Part shown: positions 27,538-36,612 of the stretch, one piece after another
Layout of the letters: the number at the start of each line of letters is the position of its first letter
How positions within the stretch are numbered: position 1 is the first letter of the stretch
Assembly (NCBI RefSeq): GCF_007000325.2
Contig: NZ_CP117267.1
Location: 930,001 to 994,000, forward strand
Origin: Rhizobium rhododendri
Lineage (GTDB): Bacteria > Pseudomonadota > Alphaproteobacteria > Rhizobiales > Rhizobiaceae
Length of the DNA stretch: 64,000 nucleotides
Direction of reading: 5' to 3'
Notes under the pieces: generated by a model
Databases searched by the model: none
Told to the model about the DNA's origin: nothing
Seen by the model: only the letters and a program-made list of their open reading frames with translations
Made by a program: the position numbers and the translations under genes

Positions 27538-28728
27538 ATGACTGAACACAACGTCCGTAATTTCACGATCAACTTCGGTCCGGAGCATCCGTCTGCGCAT
27601 GGCGTGCTGCGTCTGGTGCTGGAGCTGGATGGGGAGATTGTCGAGCGCGTCGATCCGCACATCGGCCTGCTGCATCGTGGCACCGAGAAATTGATCGAGA
27701 CCAAGACCTATCTGCAGGCTGTGCCCTATTTCGATCGGCTGGACTACGTTGCGCCGATGAACCAGGAGCACGCCTTTGCGCTCGGCGTCGAGAAGCTGCT
27801 TGGCCTCGAGATCCCTATTCGTGGCCAGTTGATTCGCGTGCTCTATTCGGAAATCGGCCGCATCCTGTCGCACATCATGAACGTCACGACCCAGGCGATG
27901 GACGTGGGCGCCATGACGCCGCCGGTCTGGGGCTTCGAAGAGCGCGAAAAGCTGATGATCTTCTACGAGCGCGCTTGCGGCGCTCGGTTACACGCAGCCT
28001 ATTTCCGTCCGGGCGGCGTCCATCAGGACATTCCACCGGAGCTCGTCGAAGACATCGGCAAGTGGTGCGATCCCTTCCTGAAGATCCTCGATGACATCGA
28101 AGGCCTGCTCACCGGCAACCGAATTTTCAAGCAGCGCAACGTCGATATCGGCGTCGTGAAGCTGGAAGACGCATGGAACATGGGCTTTTCCGGCGTCATG
28201 ATCCGTGGCTCCGGTGCCAAGTGGGACCTGCGTCGCTCGCAGCCGTACGAATGCTATTCCGATCTCGAATTCGACATCGCCATCGGCAAGAACGGCGACT
28301 GTTTCGACCGCTACCTGATCCGCATGGAAGAGATGCGCCAGTCGGTGCGGATCATGAAGCAGTGCGTCGACCGTCTTCTCGGTGTTGCAAAGACCGGGCC
28401 CGTGTCGTCGCTGGACGGCAAGGTCGTGCCGCCGAAGCGCGGCGATATGAAGCGTTCGATGGAAGGCCTCATCCACCATTTCAAGCTCTACACAGAGGGC
28501 TACCACGTGCCGGCCGGCGAAGTTTATGCGGCCGTCGAAGCACCGAAGGGCGAGTTCGGCGTCTACCTGGTGGCCGATGGATCGAACAAGCCATACCGCT
28601 GCAAGATCCGTGCGCCTGGCTTCGTTCACTTGCAGGCAATGGATTTCCTCTGCCGTGGGCACCAGCTGGCCGACGTCACCGCAGTTCTCGGCTCGCTCGA
28701 CATCGTCTTCGGCGAGGTCGATCGCTGA
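27538..28728 (+). CDS. nuoD: NADH-quinone oxidoreductase subunit D
   Basis: A 396-residue 49-kDa subunit. The start [26 protein letters not shown] includes the quinone-site GPEHPSAHG loop. The signature [10 protein letters not shown] follows, and the C-terminus ends in [25 protein letters not shown]. It forms the quinone cavity with NuoB. GGAGC precedes the ATG; the 9 upstream in-frame codons come from the cassette junction. The stop overlaps the next small gene (TGATG). Confidence 0.96.
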   Translation: MTEHNVRNFTINFGPEHPSAHGVLRLVLELDGEIVERVDPHIGLLHRGTEKLIETKTYLQAVPYFDRLDYVAPMNQEHAFALGVEKLLGLEIPIRGQLIRVLYSEIGRILSHIMNVTTQAMDVGAMTPPVWGFEEREKLMIFYERACGARLHAAYFRPGGVHQDIPPELVEDIGKWCDPFLKILDDIEGLLTGNRIFKQRNVDIGVVKLEDAWNMGFSGVMIRGSGAKWDLRRSQPYECYSDLEFDIAIGKNGDCFDRYLIRMEEMRQSVRIMKQCVDRLLGVAKTGPVSSLDGKVVPPKRGDMKRSMEGLIHHFKLYTEGYHVPAGEVYAAVEAPKGEFGVYLVADGSNKPYRCKIRAPGFVHLQAMDFLCRGHQLADVTAVLGSLDIVFGEVDR

Positions 28729-29030
28729 TGCAGCGTCTTCCCCTCGTCATTGCCGCTTTGATGTTTGCGTCGGTTGCCTCTGCGCAGCAGACGACGACCA
28801 AGCTTGGCTCGATGGGGCAGGTGGTGGGCAAGCCGATTACCGGCGACAGCACCGGGTCGGGTGCAGCCTCTGGCGAGCAGACCATGGCAGAGCTTCTGAA
28901 CAAGGGTTATGATATCAAGGCCGCCGTGCCGAATGGCGGCAAGTTCATCGTATTTATGCAGAAAGACCAGTCGGCCTATGCCTGCGAGTTCCAGTCCCTG
29001 ACGGGCGCGCGGTGTGGTTCCATAAACTGA
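28728..29030 (+). CDS. Small secreted protein between nuoD and nuoE
   Basis: 100 residues. The ATG at 28728 overlaps the nuoD stop by 1 bp, so translation is coupled. Signal peptide [19 protein letters not shown] with cleavage before QQTTT. The mature part is Gly/Ser-rich, then ELLNKGYDIKAAVPNGGKFIVFMQKDQSAYACEFQ and a second Cys in GARCGSI, so one disulfide is likely. It is not a known complex I subunit. Small genes at this position recur in rhizobial nuo operons, which suggests a conserved accessory role. The function is unknown. Confidence 0.8.
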   Translation: MQRLPLVIAALMFASVASAQQTTTKLGSMGQVVGKPITGDSTGSGAASGEQTMAELLNKGYDIKAAVPNGGKFIVFMQKDQSAYACEFQSLTGARCGSIN

Positions 29031-29046
29031 GATAAGGCGTGAAAGT

Positions 29047-29937
29047 ATGTCCGTTCGTCGACTAGCAGAAAATCAGTTCCAGCCTGCCGGCTTCGCGTTC
29101 AGCGACGAGAATTCCGCATGGGTGGACCGGACTATCCAGAAATATCCGGAAGGTCGCCAGCAATCGGCGGTGATCCCGGTGTTGATGCGCGCGCAGGATC
29201 AGGAAGGCTGGGTGTCCAAGGCTGCGATCGAAAAGGTCGCAGATATCCTCGGCATGGCCTATATCCGCGTCCTGGAAATCGCCACCTTCTACACCCAGTT
29301 CCAGCTGCAACCGGTCGGCACCCGCGCCCATGTGCAGGTATGCGGCACGACCCCTTGCATGCTGCGCGGCTCGCAGAAGCTGATGGATGTCTGCAAGAGC
29401 AAGATCCACGAGCACACCTTCGCCCGCAATGCCGAGGGCACGTTGTCCTGGGAAGAGGTCGAATGTCTCGGGGCCTGCGTCAATGCACCGATGGTGATGA
29501 TCGGGCGCGATACCTACGAAGACCTGACACCGGAACGGCTTGGCGAGATCATCGATACTTTCGAGGCCGGCAAGGGCGCCGAGATCAAGCCGGGTCCGCA
29601 GATCGACCGCTGGTTCTCGTCCCCGGAAGGTGGCCCGACGGCTCTTCTCGGCGAATACCAGCCCTACACCAAGGCAGAGGACAAGCCGCCGGAGCCTGCT
29701 GCCCCTGCCGCTGAAGGCGCGACAACGCCGCCGTCTGAGGCAGCCAAGCCGAAAAGCACGGATGCCGAGACCAACGCTGCGCTGAAGAGCCCGGCCGATG
29801 GCAAGTCGGCAGCGCCAGCGGGTACTCCGAACGCACAGCCGGCAAAAGCGGACAACACTGCGTCCGGTCCGGCCAAGGCCGGCGCGACAGAGCCGGCTGA
29901 AGCGCCTGCAGCGCCGACGCCCAAGAAGCCGCAGTGA
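29047..29937 (+). CDS. nuoE: NADH-quinone oxidoreductase subunit E with long C-terminal tail
   Basis: A 296-residue subunit (E. coli NuoE 166). Residues 1-190 form the 24-kDa domain, with the [2Fe-2S] N1a cysteines in VCGTTPCML and VECLGACVNAP. Residues about 200-296 are an Ala/Pro/Lys/Thr-rich, low-complexity tail, probably disordered and likely exposed on the cytoplasmic arm. The tail is in frame and has normal codon use. The stop overlaps the next small gene. Confidence 0.94.
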   Translation: MSVRRLAENQFQPAGFAFSDENSAWVDRTIQKYPEGRQQSAVIPVLMRAQDQEGWVSKAAIEKVADILGMAYIRVLEIATFYTQFQLQPVGTRAHVQVCGTTPCMLRGSQKLMDVCKSKIHEHTFARNAEGTLSWEEVECLGACVNAPMVMIGRDTYEDLTPERLGEIIDTFEAGKGAEIKPGPQIDRWFSSPEGGPTALLGEYQPYTKAEDKPPEPAAPAAEGATTPPSEAAKPKSTDAETNAALKSPADGKSAAPAGTPNAQPAKADNTASGPAKAGATEPAEAPAAPTPKKPQ

Positions 29938-30194
29938 TGATGACAGGAATGGCCAACGTCACGAATGATCGTCTCCAGATGAGCATGAAGCCTTTTCTGG
30001 CCGACATGGTTTTCGGAAACGCCGAAGCGGATGAATGCGTCGCGTCGATCCGTGGTCGGCTTCCAGTCCATACGCTAAACGCAAACGCTGCTCGCGGCGA
30101 CGTTGCCAATCTGTATAGATCTGTTGGACGTATGAACATGCGACTGTCACGCATCGAAACACGTCTCGAAATAATCGACGAACCGGCGGAATAA
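29937..30194 (+). CDS. Small protein between nuoE and nuoF
   Basis: About 85 residues. ATG 29937 overlaps the nuoE stop (TGATG); ATG 29949 (MANVTNDRL) with AGG just upstream is an alternative. The sequence has no signal peptide; the C-terminal half is basic and helical ([19 protein letters not shown]) and could form a coiled coil. It lies 4 bp before nuoF. The family is unknown, but its tight packing argues for a translated gene. Confidence 0.65.
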   Translation: MMTGMANVTNDRLQMSMKPFLADMVFGNAEADECVASIRGRLPVHTLNANAARGDVANLYRSVGRMNMRLSRIETRLEIIDEPAE

Positions 30195-30198
30195 GCAC

Positions 30199-31503
30199 AT
30201 GCTGAACGATCAGGATCGCATCTTCACAAACATCTACGGCCTTCGCGACAAGTCGCTGAAGGGCGCCATGAGCCGTGGCCACTGGGACGGCACCAAACAG
30301 ATCCTCGAAAAGGGTCGCGACTGGATCATCAACGAGATGAAAGCCTCTGGCCTGCGCGGTCGTGGCGGCGCCGGCTTCCCGACCGGGCTTAAATGGTCGT
30401 TCATGCCGAAGGAAAACGACGGCCGCCCGCACTACCTCGTCGTCAACGCCGACGAATCGGAGCCGGGCACCTGCAAGGACCGCGACATCCTGCGCCACGA
30501 TCCGCACACGCTGATCGAGGGCTGCGTCATCGCGTCCTTCGCCATGGGCGCCAACCACGCCTACATCTACGTTCGCGGCGAATACATCCGCGAGCGCGAG
30601 GCGCTTCAGGCGGCGATCGACGAATGCTATGATGCCGGCCTGCTCGGCAAGAACAACAAGCTCGGCTACGACATCGACATCATCGTCCATCACGGTGCCG
30701 GCGCCTACATCTGCGGCGAGGAAACCGCGCTGCTCGAAAGCCTCGAGGGCAAGAAGGGCCAGCCGCGCCTGAAGCCGCCGTTCCCGGCCAATATGGGCCT
30801 TTACGGCTGCCCGACGACGGTCAACAACGTCGAGTCGATCGCCGTTGCGCCGACCATCTTGCGCCGTGGCGCTGCATGGTTCTCCGGCATAGGCCGCCCG
30901 AACAACGTCGGCACCAAGCTGTTCATGCTGTCCGGTCACGTCAATAAGCCGGTCACCGTCGAAGAAAGCATGGGGATCACCTTCCGCGAGCTCGTAGAAA
31001 AGCATGCCGGTGGCATCCGCGGCGGCTGGGACAATCTGCTGGCGGTCATTCCCGGCGGCGCATCCTGCCCGATCGTTCCTGCCAAGGACATGATCGACGG
31101 CATCATGGATTTCGACGGCATGCGGGCGGCGGGTTCGTCCTTCGGTACCGGCGCCTCCATCGTCATGGACAAGTCCACCGACGTCATCAGGGCGATTGCC
31201 CGCATCTCGGCCTTCTTCAAGCACGAGAGCTGCGGCCAGTGCACGCCGTGCCGCGAAGGTACCGGCTGGATGTGGCGGGTGCTCGAGCGCATGGCGAAGG
31301 GCAATGCCCAGAAGCGCGAGATCGACATGCTTCTGCAGGTCACCAAGCAGATCGAAGGCCACACGATCTGCGCACTTGGCGACGCGGCATCATGGCCCGT
31401 GCAGGGCCTGATCCGGCATTTTCGTCCCGAGATCGAAAAGCGTATCGACCAATACAGTGCCAACGCGCTGGACCACGGCGCCGTACTCGAGGCGGCGGAA
31501 TAG
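30199..31503 (+). CDS. nuoF: NADH-quinone oxidoreductase subunit F
   Basis: A 434-residue 51-kDa subunit, the NADH-oxidising one. The FMN/NADH site is in [19 protein letters not shown] and the Gly-rich [10 protein letters not shown] region; [17 protein letters not shown] follows. The N3 [4Fe-4S] cysteines are in [14 protein letters not shown] near residue 350 and a later Cys in TICALGDAA. Length is normal. The stop is followed by 326 bp without a clear gene before nuoG. Confidence 0.97.
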   Translation: MLNDQDRIFTNIYGLRDKSLKGAMSRGHWDGTKQILEKGRDWIINEMKASGLRGRGGAGFPTGLKWSFMPKENDGRPHYLVVNADESEPGTCKDRDILRHDPHTLIEGCVIASFAMGANHAYIYVRGEYIREREALQAAIDECYDAGLLGKNNKLGYDIDIIVHHGAGAYICGEETALLESLEGKKGQPRLKPPFPANMGLYGCPTTVNNVESIAVAPTILRRGAAWFSGIGRPNNVGTKLFMLSGHVNKPVTVEESMGITFRELVEKHAGGIRGGWDNLLAVIPGGASCPIVPAKDMIDGIMDFDGMRAAGSSFGTGASIVMDKSTDVIRAIARISAFFKHESCGQCTPCREGTGWMWRVLERMAKGNAQKREIDMLLQVTKQIEGHTICALGDAASWPVQGLIRHFRPEIEKRIDQYSANALDHGAVLEAAE

Positions 31504-31829
31504 GAATAACGGCAATGGCGACGCACGAAGAGGCGCCGCTCTCCGACTGTGGCGGGGCAGCGAAAGCGGTGACCCGACGAGATGGCGACAGATACGCGGT
31601 TGACCCGGGCAACTGTCGGTAGAATGAAGGAAGCAGCCGTGTTGCGGATCGTCTCCGTTGATTCGGGTGCTTGGGGGGCAGGGGGCGACCAGGTGGTGGT
31701 CTCTGTAGGCGGAATGCTAGGCAATTGCATCGCGCGCGGCTTCTCGGCCGTTTGACGGCGAGGCTGTTGCGGTCATGAATTTGTTGCAGCCGGGTCCGGC
31801 GGCAAATGCGAAACAGGACTGAGTGGACG
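31504..31829. other. nuoF-nuoG spacer with two mini-ORFs
   Basis: A 326-bp spacer, long for this operon. Two tandem short ORFs are present: 31515-31622 (35 codons, MATHEEAPLSDC..., with AGGAA upstream) and 31624-31755 (43 codons, MKEAAVLRIVSVDSG...), the second starting 1 bp after the first stop. Neither resembles a known family. They may be small genes, remnants of one broken gene, or chance. Confidence 0.4.
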
Positions 31830-33911
31830 ATGGCAAAACTGAAGATTGACGGCAAAGAGATCGAAGTCCCGGATCACTACACGCTCATCCAGGCGTGCGA
31901 GGAAGCCGGCGCCGAAGTTCCGCGCTTCTGTTTCCATGAACGCCTGTCGGTTGCCGGCAACTGCCGCATGTGCCTGATCGAGGTCAAGGGCGGACCGCCG
32001 AAGCCGCAGGCTTCCTGCGCCATGGGCGTGCGCGATATCAGAGGCGGCCCGAACGGCGAGCTGCCGGAAATCTTCACCAACACGCCTATGGTCAAGAAGG
32101 CCCGCGAGGGCGTGATGGAATTCCTGCTCATCAACCATCCGCTAGATTGCCCGATCTGCGACCAGGGTGGCGAATGCGACCTGCAGGACCAGGCGATGGC
32201 CTTCGGCATAGACTCGTCGCGCTACCGCGAAGACAAGCGTGCCGTCGAGGACAAGTACATCGGCCCGCTGGTCAAGACCGTGATGAACCGTTGCATCCAC
32301 TGCACGCGCTGTGTCCGCTTCACCACCGAAGTCGGCGGCATCTCCGAGCTCGGCCTGATCGGCCGTGGCGAGGATGCAGAAATCACCACCTATCTCGAGC
32401 AGGCAATGACCTCCGAGCTGCAGGGCAATGTCGTGGACCTCTGCCCGGTCGGCGCGCTGACATCAAAGCCATTCGCCTTCACGGCCCGTCCTTGGGAACT
32501 CAACAAGACCGAATCGATCGACGTCATGGACGCGCTCGGTTCCGCCATCCGCGTCGATACCCGTGGTCGCGAAGTGATGCGCATCCTGCCGCGCACCAAC
32601 GATGCTATCAACGAGGAATGGATCTCTGACAAGAGCCGGTACATCTGGGACGGCCTGAAGACGCAGCGTCTCGACAAGCCCTATGTCCGTCGCGACGGTC
32701 GCCTGCAGGTCGCTACCTGGGCAGAAGCCTTTGCCGCGATCAAGTCGGCAGTCGCCTCCACGTCGGGCGACAAGATCGGCGCAATCGCCGGCGATCTCGC
32801 CTCGGTCGAGGAAATGTACGCCCTTTCCGAACTCATGAAGGCGCTCGGGTCTGAAAACCTCGACTGTCGCCAGGATGGGGCGGCATTCGATCCGTCGCTC
32901 GGTCGCGCAAGCTATGTCTTCAATCCGACCATCGAGGGCATCGAGGCGGCAGACGCGCTGCTCATCGTCGGCGCCAATCCGCGGTACGAGGCCGCTGTCC
33001 TAAACGCGCGTATCCGCAAGCGCTGGCGTCGTGGCAAGTTCCCGATCGGCGTGATCGGTGAAGGCGGCGAGATGCGTTACAAGTACGATTATCTCGGTGC
33101 AGGTCCGGATACGCTGCTGGATGTCGTCAACGGCGGCCACGCTTTTGCAGAGATCCTGAAGAATGCCGAACGCCCGATGATCATCGTCGGATCCGGCGCG
33201 TTCATCCGTGAAGATGCGGCTGACATCGTTGCCAACGTCGCTAAGCTTGCCGTCGGAGTTGGTGCAGTCACCGAGGGCTGGAACGGGCTTGCCGTTCTGC
33301 ACACGGTTGCCTCCCGCGTCGGTGGCCTCGATCTCGGCTTTGTGCCGGGTGAGAAGGGCGTCAACGCGGCCGCCATGCTGACGGCGATGGATGTTCTGTT
33401 CCTGCTCGGCGCCGACGAGATGGATTTCTCCGGCAAGACCGCAAAGTTCACGGTCTACATCGGGTCGCATGGCGACCAGGGTGCCCACACCGCCGACGTC
33501 ATCCTGCCCGGCGCGACCTATACCGAGAAGTCGGGTATCTGGGTCAATACCGAGGGCCGTGTCCAGATGGGCAACCGCGCCGGCTTCGCACCGGGCGATG
33601 CGCGCGAGGATTGGGCGATCCTCCGGGCTCTCTCCGACGTCCTCGGAAAGAAGCTGCCATTTGATTCGCTGAGCCAGCTGCGGTCGAAACTCTACGCTGC
33701 ATTCCCGCATTTCGCTGAGATCGACGAGATCGCCGTGGCTGACAGTGCCAGAATTGTCGCTTTGTCGAAGAAAGCCGGGAAGATGGGCAAATCCGCGTTT
33801 GCGTCGCCGATCAAAGACTTCTATTTGACGAACCCGATAGCGCGCGCCTCCGCTGTTATGGCGGAGTGCTCGGCATTGGCCCGCAACAACTTCCAGGCTG
33901 CGGCAGAGTAA
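31830..33911 (+). CDS. nuoG: NADH-quinone oxidoreductase subunit G
   Basis: A 693-residue 75-kDa subunit starting MAKLKIDGKEIEVPDHYTLI; 8 upstream in-frame codons are rejected. The N-terminal ferredoxin-like domain carries N1b (CFHERLSVAGNCRMCLIEV), then the His/Cys ligands of N5 (HPLDCPICDQGGECDLQ) and N4 (CIHCTRCVRF, later CPVGALTSKP). The rest is the molybdopterin-oxidoreductase-like fold without cofactor. The length is typical of alphaproteobacterial and mitochondrial forms. Confidence 0.97.
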   Translation: MAKLKIDGKEIEVPDHYTLIQACEEAGAEVPRFCFHERLSVAGNCRMCLIEVKGGPPKPQASCAMGVRDIRGGPNGELPEIFTNTPMVKKAREGVMEFLLINHPLDCPICDQGGECDLQDQAMAFGIDSSRYREDKRAVEDKYIGPLVKTVMNRCIHCTRCVRFTTEVGGISELGLIGRGEDAEITTYLEQAMTSELQGNVVDLCPVGALTSKPFAFTARPWELNKTESIDVMDALGSAIRVDTRGREVMRILPRTNDAINEEWISDKSRYIWDGLKTQRLDKPYVRRDGRLQVATWAEAFAAIKSAVASTSGDKIGAIAGDLASVEEMYALSELMKALGSENLDCRQDGAAFDPSLGRASYVFNPTIEGIEAADALLIVGANPRYEAAVLNARIRKRWRRGKFPIGVIGEGGEMRYKYDYLGAGPDTLLDVVNGGHAFAEILKNAERPMIIVGSGAFIREDAADIVANVAKLAVGVGAVTEGWNGLAVLHTVASRVGGLDLGFVPGEKGVNAAAMLTAMDVLFLLGADEMDFSGKTAKFTVYIGSHGDQGAHTADVILPGATYTEKSGIWVNTEGRVQMGNRAGFAPGDAREDWAILRALSDVLGKKLPFDSLSQLRSKLYAAFPHFAEIDEIAVADSARIVALSKKAGKMGKSAFASPIKDFYLTNPIARASAVMAECSALARNNFQAAAE

Positions 33912-33923
33912 GGGTAGGGGACG

Positions 33924-34967
33924 ATGGATTCATTCTTCATGGCCTACGTCTGGCCGACGATCATCATGGTTGGACAGTCGCTCCTGCTGCTCGTCTGCCT
34001 GCTGATCTTCATCGCCTTCATCCTGCTTGCCGACCGCAAGATCTGGGCCGCAGTGCAACTGCGTCGCGGCCCGAACGTCGTAGGTCCTTTCGGCCTCTTC
34101 CAGTCGTTTGCCGACCTTTTGAAGTTCATGTTCAAGGAGCCGCTAATCCCGGCGGGCGCCAACAAGGGCGTCTTCCTGCTGGCGCCTCTGGTTTCGGTGA
34201 CGCTGGCGCTGATGACCTGGGCGGTCATTCCGTTGGCCAACGGCTGGGTCATCGCCAACATCAATGTCGGCATCCTCTACATCCTGGCGATCTCGTCTCT
34301 CGAGGTCTACGCCATCATCATGGCCGGCTGGGGATCGAACTCGAAATATCCGTTCCTCGGCGCGCTGCGTTCTGCGGCACAGATGGTCTCCTACGAAGTC
34401 TCGATCGGCCTCGTGATCGTTACCGTGCTGCTCTGCGTTGGCTCTCTCAATCTCTCCGACATCGTGCTGTCTCAGAAGATCGGCCTTGGCACCAAGATCG
34501 GCTTGCCCTCGTCCTTCCTCGACTGGCATTGGCTGTCGCTGTTCCCGATGTTCATCATCTTCTTCATCTCGGCGCTGGCCGAGACGAACCGTCCTCCCTT
34601 CGATCTTCCTGAAGCGGAGTCCGAGCTGGTGGCCGGCTACATGGTCGAGTACGGCTCGTCGATGTACATGATGTTCATGCTTGGCGAATATTGCGCCATC
34701 GTCATGATGTGCTCGCTGACGACGATCCTGTTCCTCGGCGGCTGGTTGCCTCCGTTGGATGTCTGGTTCCTGAACTGGGTTCCCGGCGTCATCTGGTTCC
34801 TGATCAAGTCGTGCCTGGTGTTCTTCATGTTCGCCATGGTCAAGGCCTTCGTTCCGCGCTACCGCTACGACCAGCTCATGCGCCTCGGCTGGAAGGTATT
34901 CCTGCCGCTGTCGCTCGCCATGGTCGTCATCGTCGCATTCGTCCTGAAGCTGACGGGATGGGCATGA
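33924..34967 (+). CDS. nuoH: NADH-quinone oxidoreductase subunit H
   Basis: A 347-residue membrane subunit with about eight TM helices. It has [27 protein letters not shown] (family signature ADRKI.A..Q.R.GPN) and the quinone-channel loop [27 protein letters not shown] with its conserved Glu residues. It joins the hydrophilic arm to the membrane arm. AGGGG precedes the ATG. Confidence 0.97.
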   Translation: MDSFFMAYVWPTIIMVGQSLLLLVCLLIFIAFILLADRKIWAAVQLRRGPNVVGPFGLFQSFADLLKFMFKEPLIPAGANKGVFLLAPLVSVTLALMTWAVIPLANGWVIANINVGILYILAISSLEVYAIIMAGWGSNSKYPFLGALRSAAQMVSYEVSIGLVIVTVLLCVGSLNLSDIVLSQKIGLGTKIGLPSSFLDWHWLSLFPMFIIFFISALAETNRPPFDLPEAESELVAGYMVEYGSSMYMMFMLGEYCAIVMMCSLTTILFLGGWLPPLDVWFLNWVPGVIWFLIKSCLVFFMFAMVKAFVPRYRYDQLMRLGWKVFLPLSLAMVVIVAFVLKLTGWA

Positions 34968-35006
34968 TCATGTCCGTCTCGCTTTCATGCAGATTTGGAG
35001 TTTAAA

Positions 35007-35498
35007 ATGGCCGGATTATCCAACGCCATCGGCTCGCTGTTTCTGAAGGAATTCGCCGGCGCCTTCCTGCTGACGATGCGCTATTTCTTCAAGCAGAAAG
35101 CGACCATCAACTATCCCTTCGAAAAGGGACCGGTCAGCCCGCGCTTCCGGGGCGAGCATGCGTTGCGCCGCTATCCGAACGGCGAAGAGCGCTGCATCGC
35201 CTGCAAGCTGTGCGAAGCGATCTGTCCGGCGCAGGCGATCACCATCGAGGCTGGCCCGCGCCGCAACGACGGAACCCGCCGCACCGTCCGTTATGACATT
35301 GACATGGTGAAGTGCATTTATTGCGGCTTCTGCCAGGAAGCCTGCCCGGTCGACGCCATCGTCGAGGGGCCGAATTTCGAGTTTGCCACGGAAACCCGCG
35401 AAGAACTGTATTTCGACAAGCAGCGGCTTCTGGATAACGGCGATCGCTGGGAGCGCGAAATCGCTCGCAACATCGCAATCGACTCGCCCTATCGCTGA
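35007..35498 (+). CDS. nuoI: NADH-quinone oxidoreductase subunit I
   Basis: A 163-residue ferredoxin-like subunit with two [4Fe-4S] clusters (N6a, N6b): [12 protein letters not shown] and [12 protein letters not shown], each also capped by a following Pro. The N-terminal amphipathic helix is [18 protein letters not shown]. Start 35007 has GGAG 6 bp upstream; an in-frame TTG 4 codons earlier is not needed. Confidence 0.97.
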   Translation: MAGLSNAIGSLFLKEFAGAFLLTMRYFFKQKATINYPFEKGPVSPRFRGEHALRRYPNGEERCIACKLCEAICPAQAITIEAGPRRNDGTRRTVRYDIDMVKCIYCGFCQEACPVDAIVEGPNFEFATETREELYFDKQRLLDNGDRWEREIARNIAIDSPYR

Positions 35499-35569
35499 GC
35501 CGTTGCGCCTGAATATGCCATGACGGCCGGCGGCACTATTCGCCATCGCCATGGTTCAAGATAGACCGG

Positions 35570-35594
35570 GGCTTCGCGTCATTGTTGCGAAGCC
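35570..35594 (+). other. Stem-loop in the nuoI-nuoJ spacer
   Basis: GGCTTCGC (35570-35577) pairs perfectly with GCGAAGCC (35587-35594), loop 9 nt, not followed by a T-run. The 150-bp spacer is otherwise G+C-rich and gene-free. Probably an mRNA processing or stability element separating the hydrophilic-arm genes from nuoJ-N. Confidence 0.55.
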
Positions 35595-35651
35595 GCATCG
35601 GGCCGGGGGTTTTCTCCCGATTGCCCGGGGGAAGATGAAAAAGGCACCAAC

Positions 35652-36266
35652 ATGGGTCTGCAGGCTCTATTTTTCTATCTGTTCGCCTTCATCGCGGTAG
35701 CGTCGGCGTTCATGGTCATTTCGGCGCGGAACCCGGTTCACTCGGTCCTGTTCCTCATCCTGACATTCTTCAACGCGGCCGGCCTGTTCTTGCTTCTGGG
35801 TGCCGAGTTCCTGGCGATGATCCTGCTGGTCGTTTATGTCGGCGCCGTGGCGGTGTTGTTCCTTTTCGTCGTCATGATGCTCGACGTCGACTTTGCCGAA
35901 CTGCGCTCCGGGCTTTTGAGCTACGCGCCGATCGGGGCGATAATCGGGATCATCCTCGCCGCCGAACTGATCGTCGTGGTCGGCGGCAGCGTCATTTCGC
36001 CTGAGATCGCCAAGACCGTGGCGATGCCTATCCCCGATCTTGCCACCCGCACGAACACCGCAGCGCTCGGCGACGTGCTCTATACAAACTACGTCTTCTT
36101 CTTCGAGATCGCCGGCCTCGTGCTGCTGGTGTCGATGATCGGCGCCATCGTGCTGACGCTGCGGCATCGGGTGAACATCAAGCGCCAGGATATTTCCAAA
36201 CAGGTTGCCCGTACGCCGGCGACTGCCGTCGAGGTAGTTTCCGTCAAGCCCGGGCAGGGCATCTGA
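35652..36266 (+). CDS. nuoJ: NADH-quinone oxidoreductase subunit J
   Basis: A 204-residue membrane protein with five TM helices. ARNPVHSVLFLILTFFNAAGLFLLLGAEFLA and LLVVYVGAVAVLFLFVVMML (the pi-bulge TM3 motif YVGAVAVLFLFVVMM) are diagnostic. The C-terminal 25 residues are a hydrophilic tail. It is followed by nuoK 30 bp later. Confidence 0.97.
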   Translation: MGLQALFFYLFAFIAVASAFMVISARNPVHSVLFLILTFFNAAGLFLLLGAEFLAMILLVVYVGAVAVLFLFVVMMLDVDFAELRSGLLSYAPIGAIIGIILAAELIVVVGGSVISPEIAKTVAMPIPDLATRTNTAALGDVLYTNYVFFFEIAGLVLLVSMIGAIVLTLRHRVNIKRQDISKQVARTPATAVEVVSVKPGQGI

Positions 36267-36296
36267 GCTGAGACGCGGGGATAAAGGAACAACACT

Positions 36297-36605
36297 ATGG
36301 TCATCGGTCTTTCCCACTACCTGACGGTCAGCGCCATCCTCTTCGTGCTCGGCGTCTTCGGCATCTTCCTGAACCGCAAGAACGTCATCATCATCCTGAT
36401 GTCGATCGAGCTCATCCTCCTTGCGGTCAACATCAACATGGTTGCCTTCTCGTCCTTCCTGAACGACATCGTCGGCCAGGTCTTCGCGCTGTTCATCCTG
36501 ACCGTCGCTGCTGCTGAAGCTGCCATCGGCCTTGCAATTCTGGTGGTCTTCTACCGAAACCGCGGCTCCATCGCCGTGGAAGACGTCAATGTGATGAAGG
36601 GCTGA
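36297..36605 (+). CDS. nuoK: NADH-quinone oxidoreductase subunit K
   Basis: A 102-residue membrane subunit with three TM helices. Conserved Glu residues of the proton path are in [18 protein letters not shown] and [21 protein letters not shown]. Length is normal. Ribosome site AAAGGAAC before ATG 36297. Confidence 0.97.
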   Translation: MVIGLSHYLTVSAILFVLGVFGIFLNRKNVIIILMSIELILLAVNINMVAFSSFLNDIVGQVFALFILTVAAAEAAIGLAILVVFYRNRGSIAVEDVNVMKG

Positions 36606-36612
36606 TCGCGCT

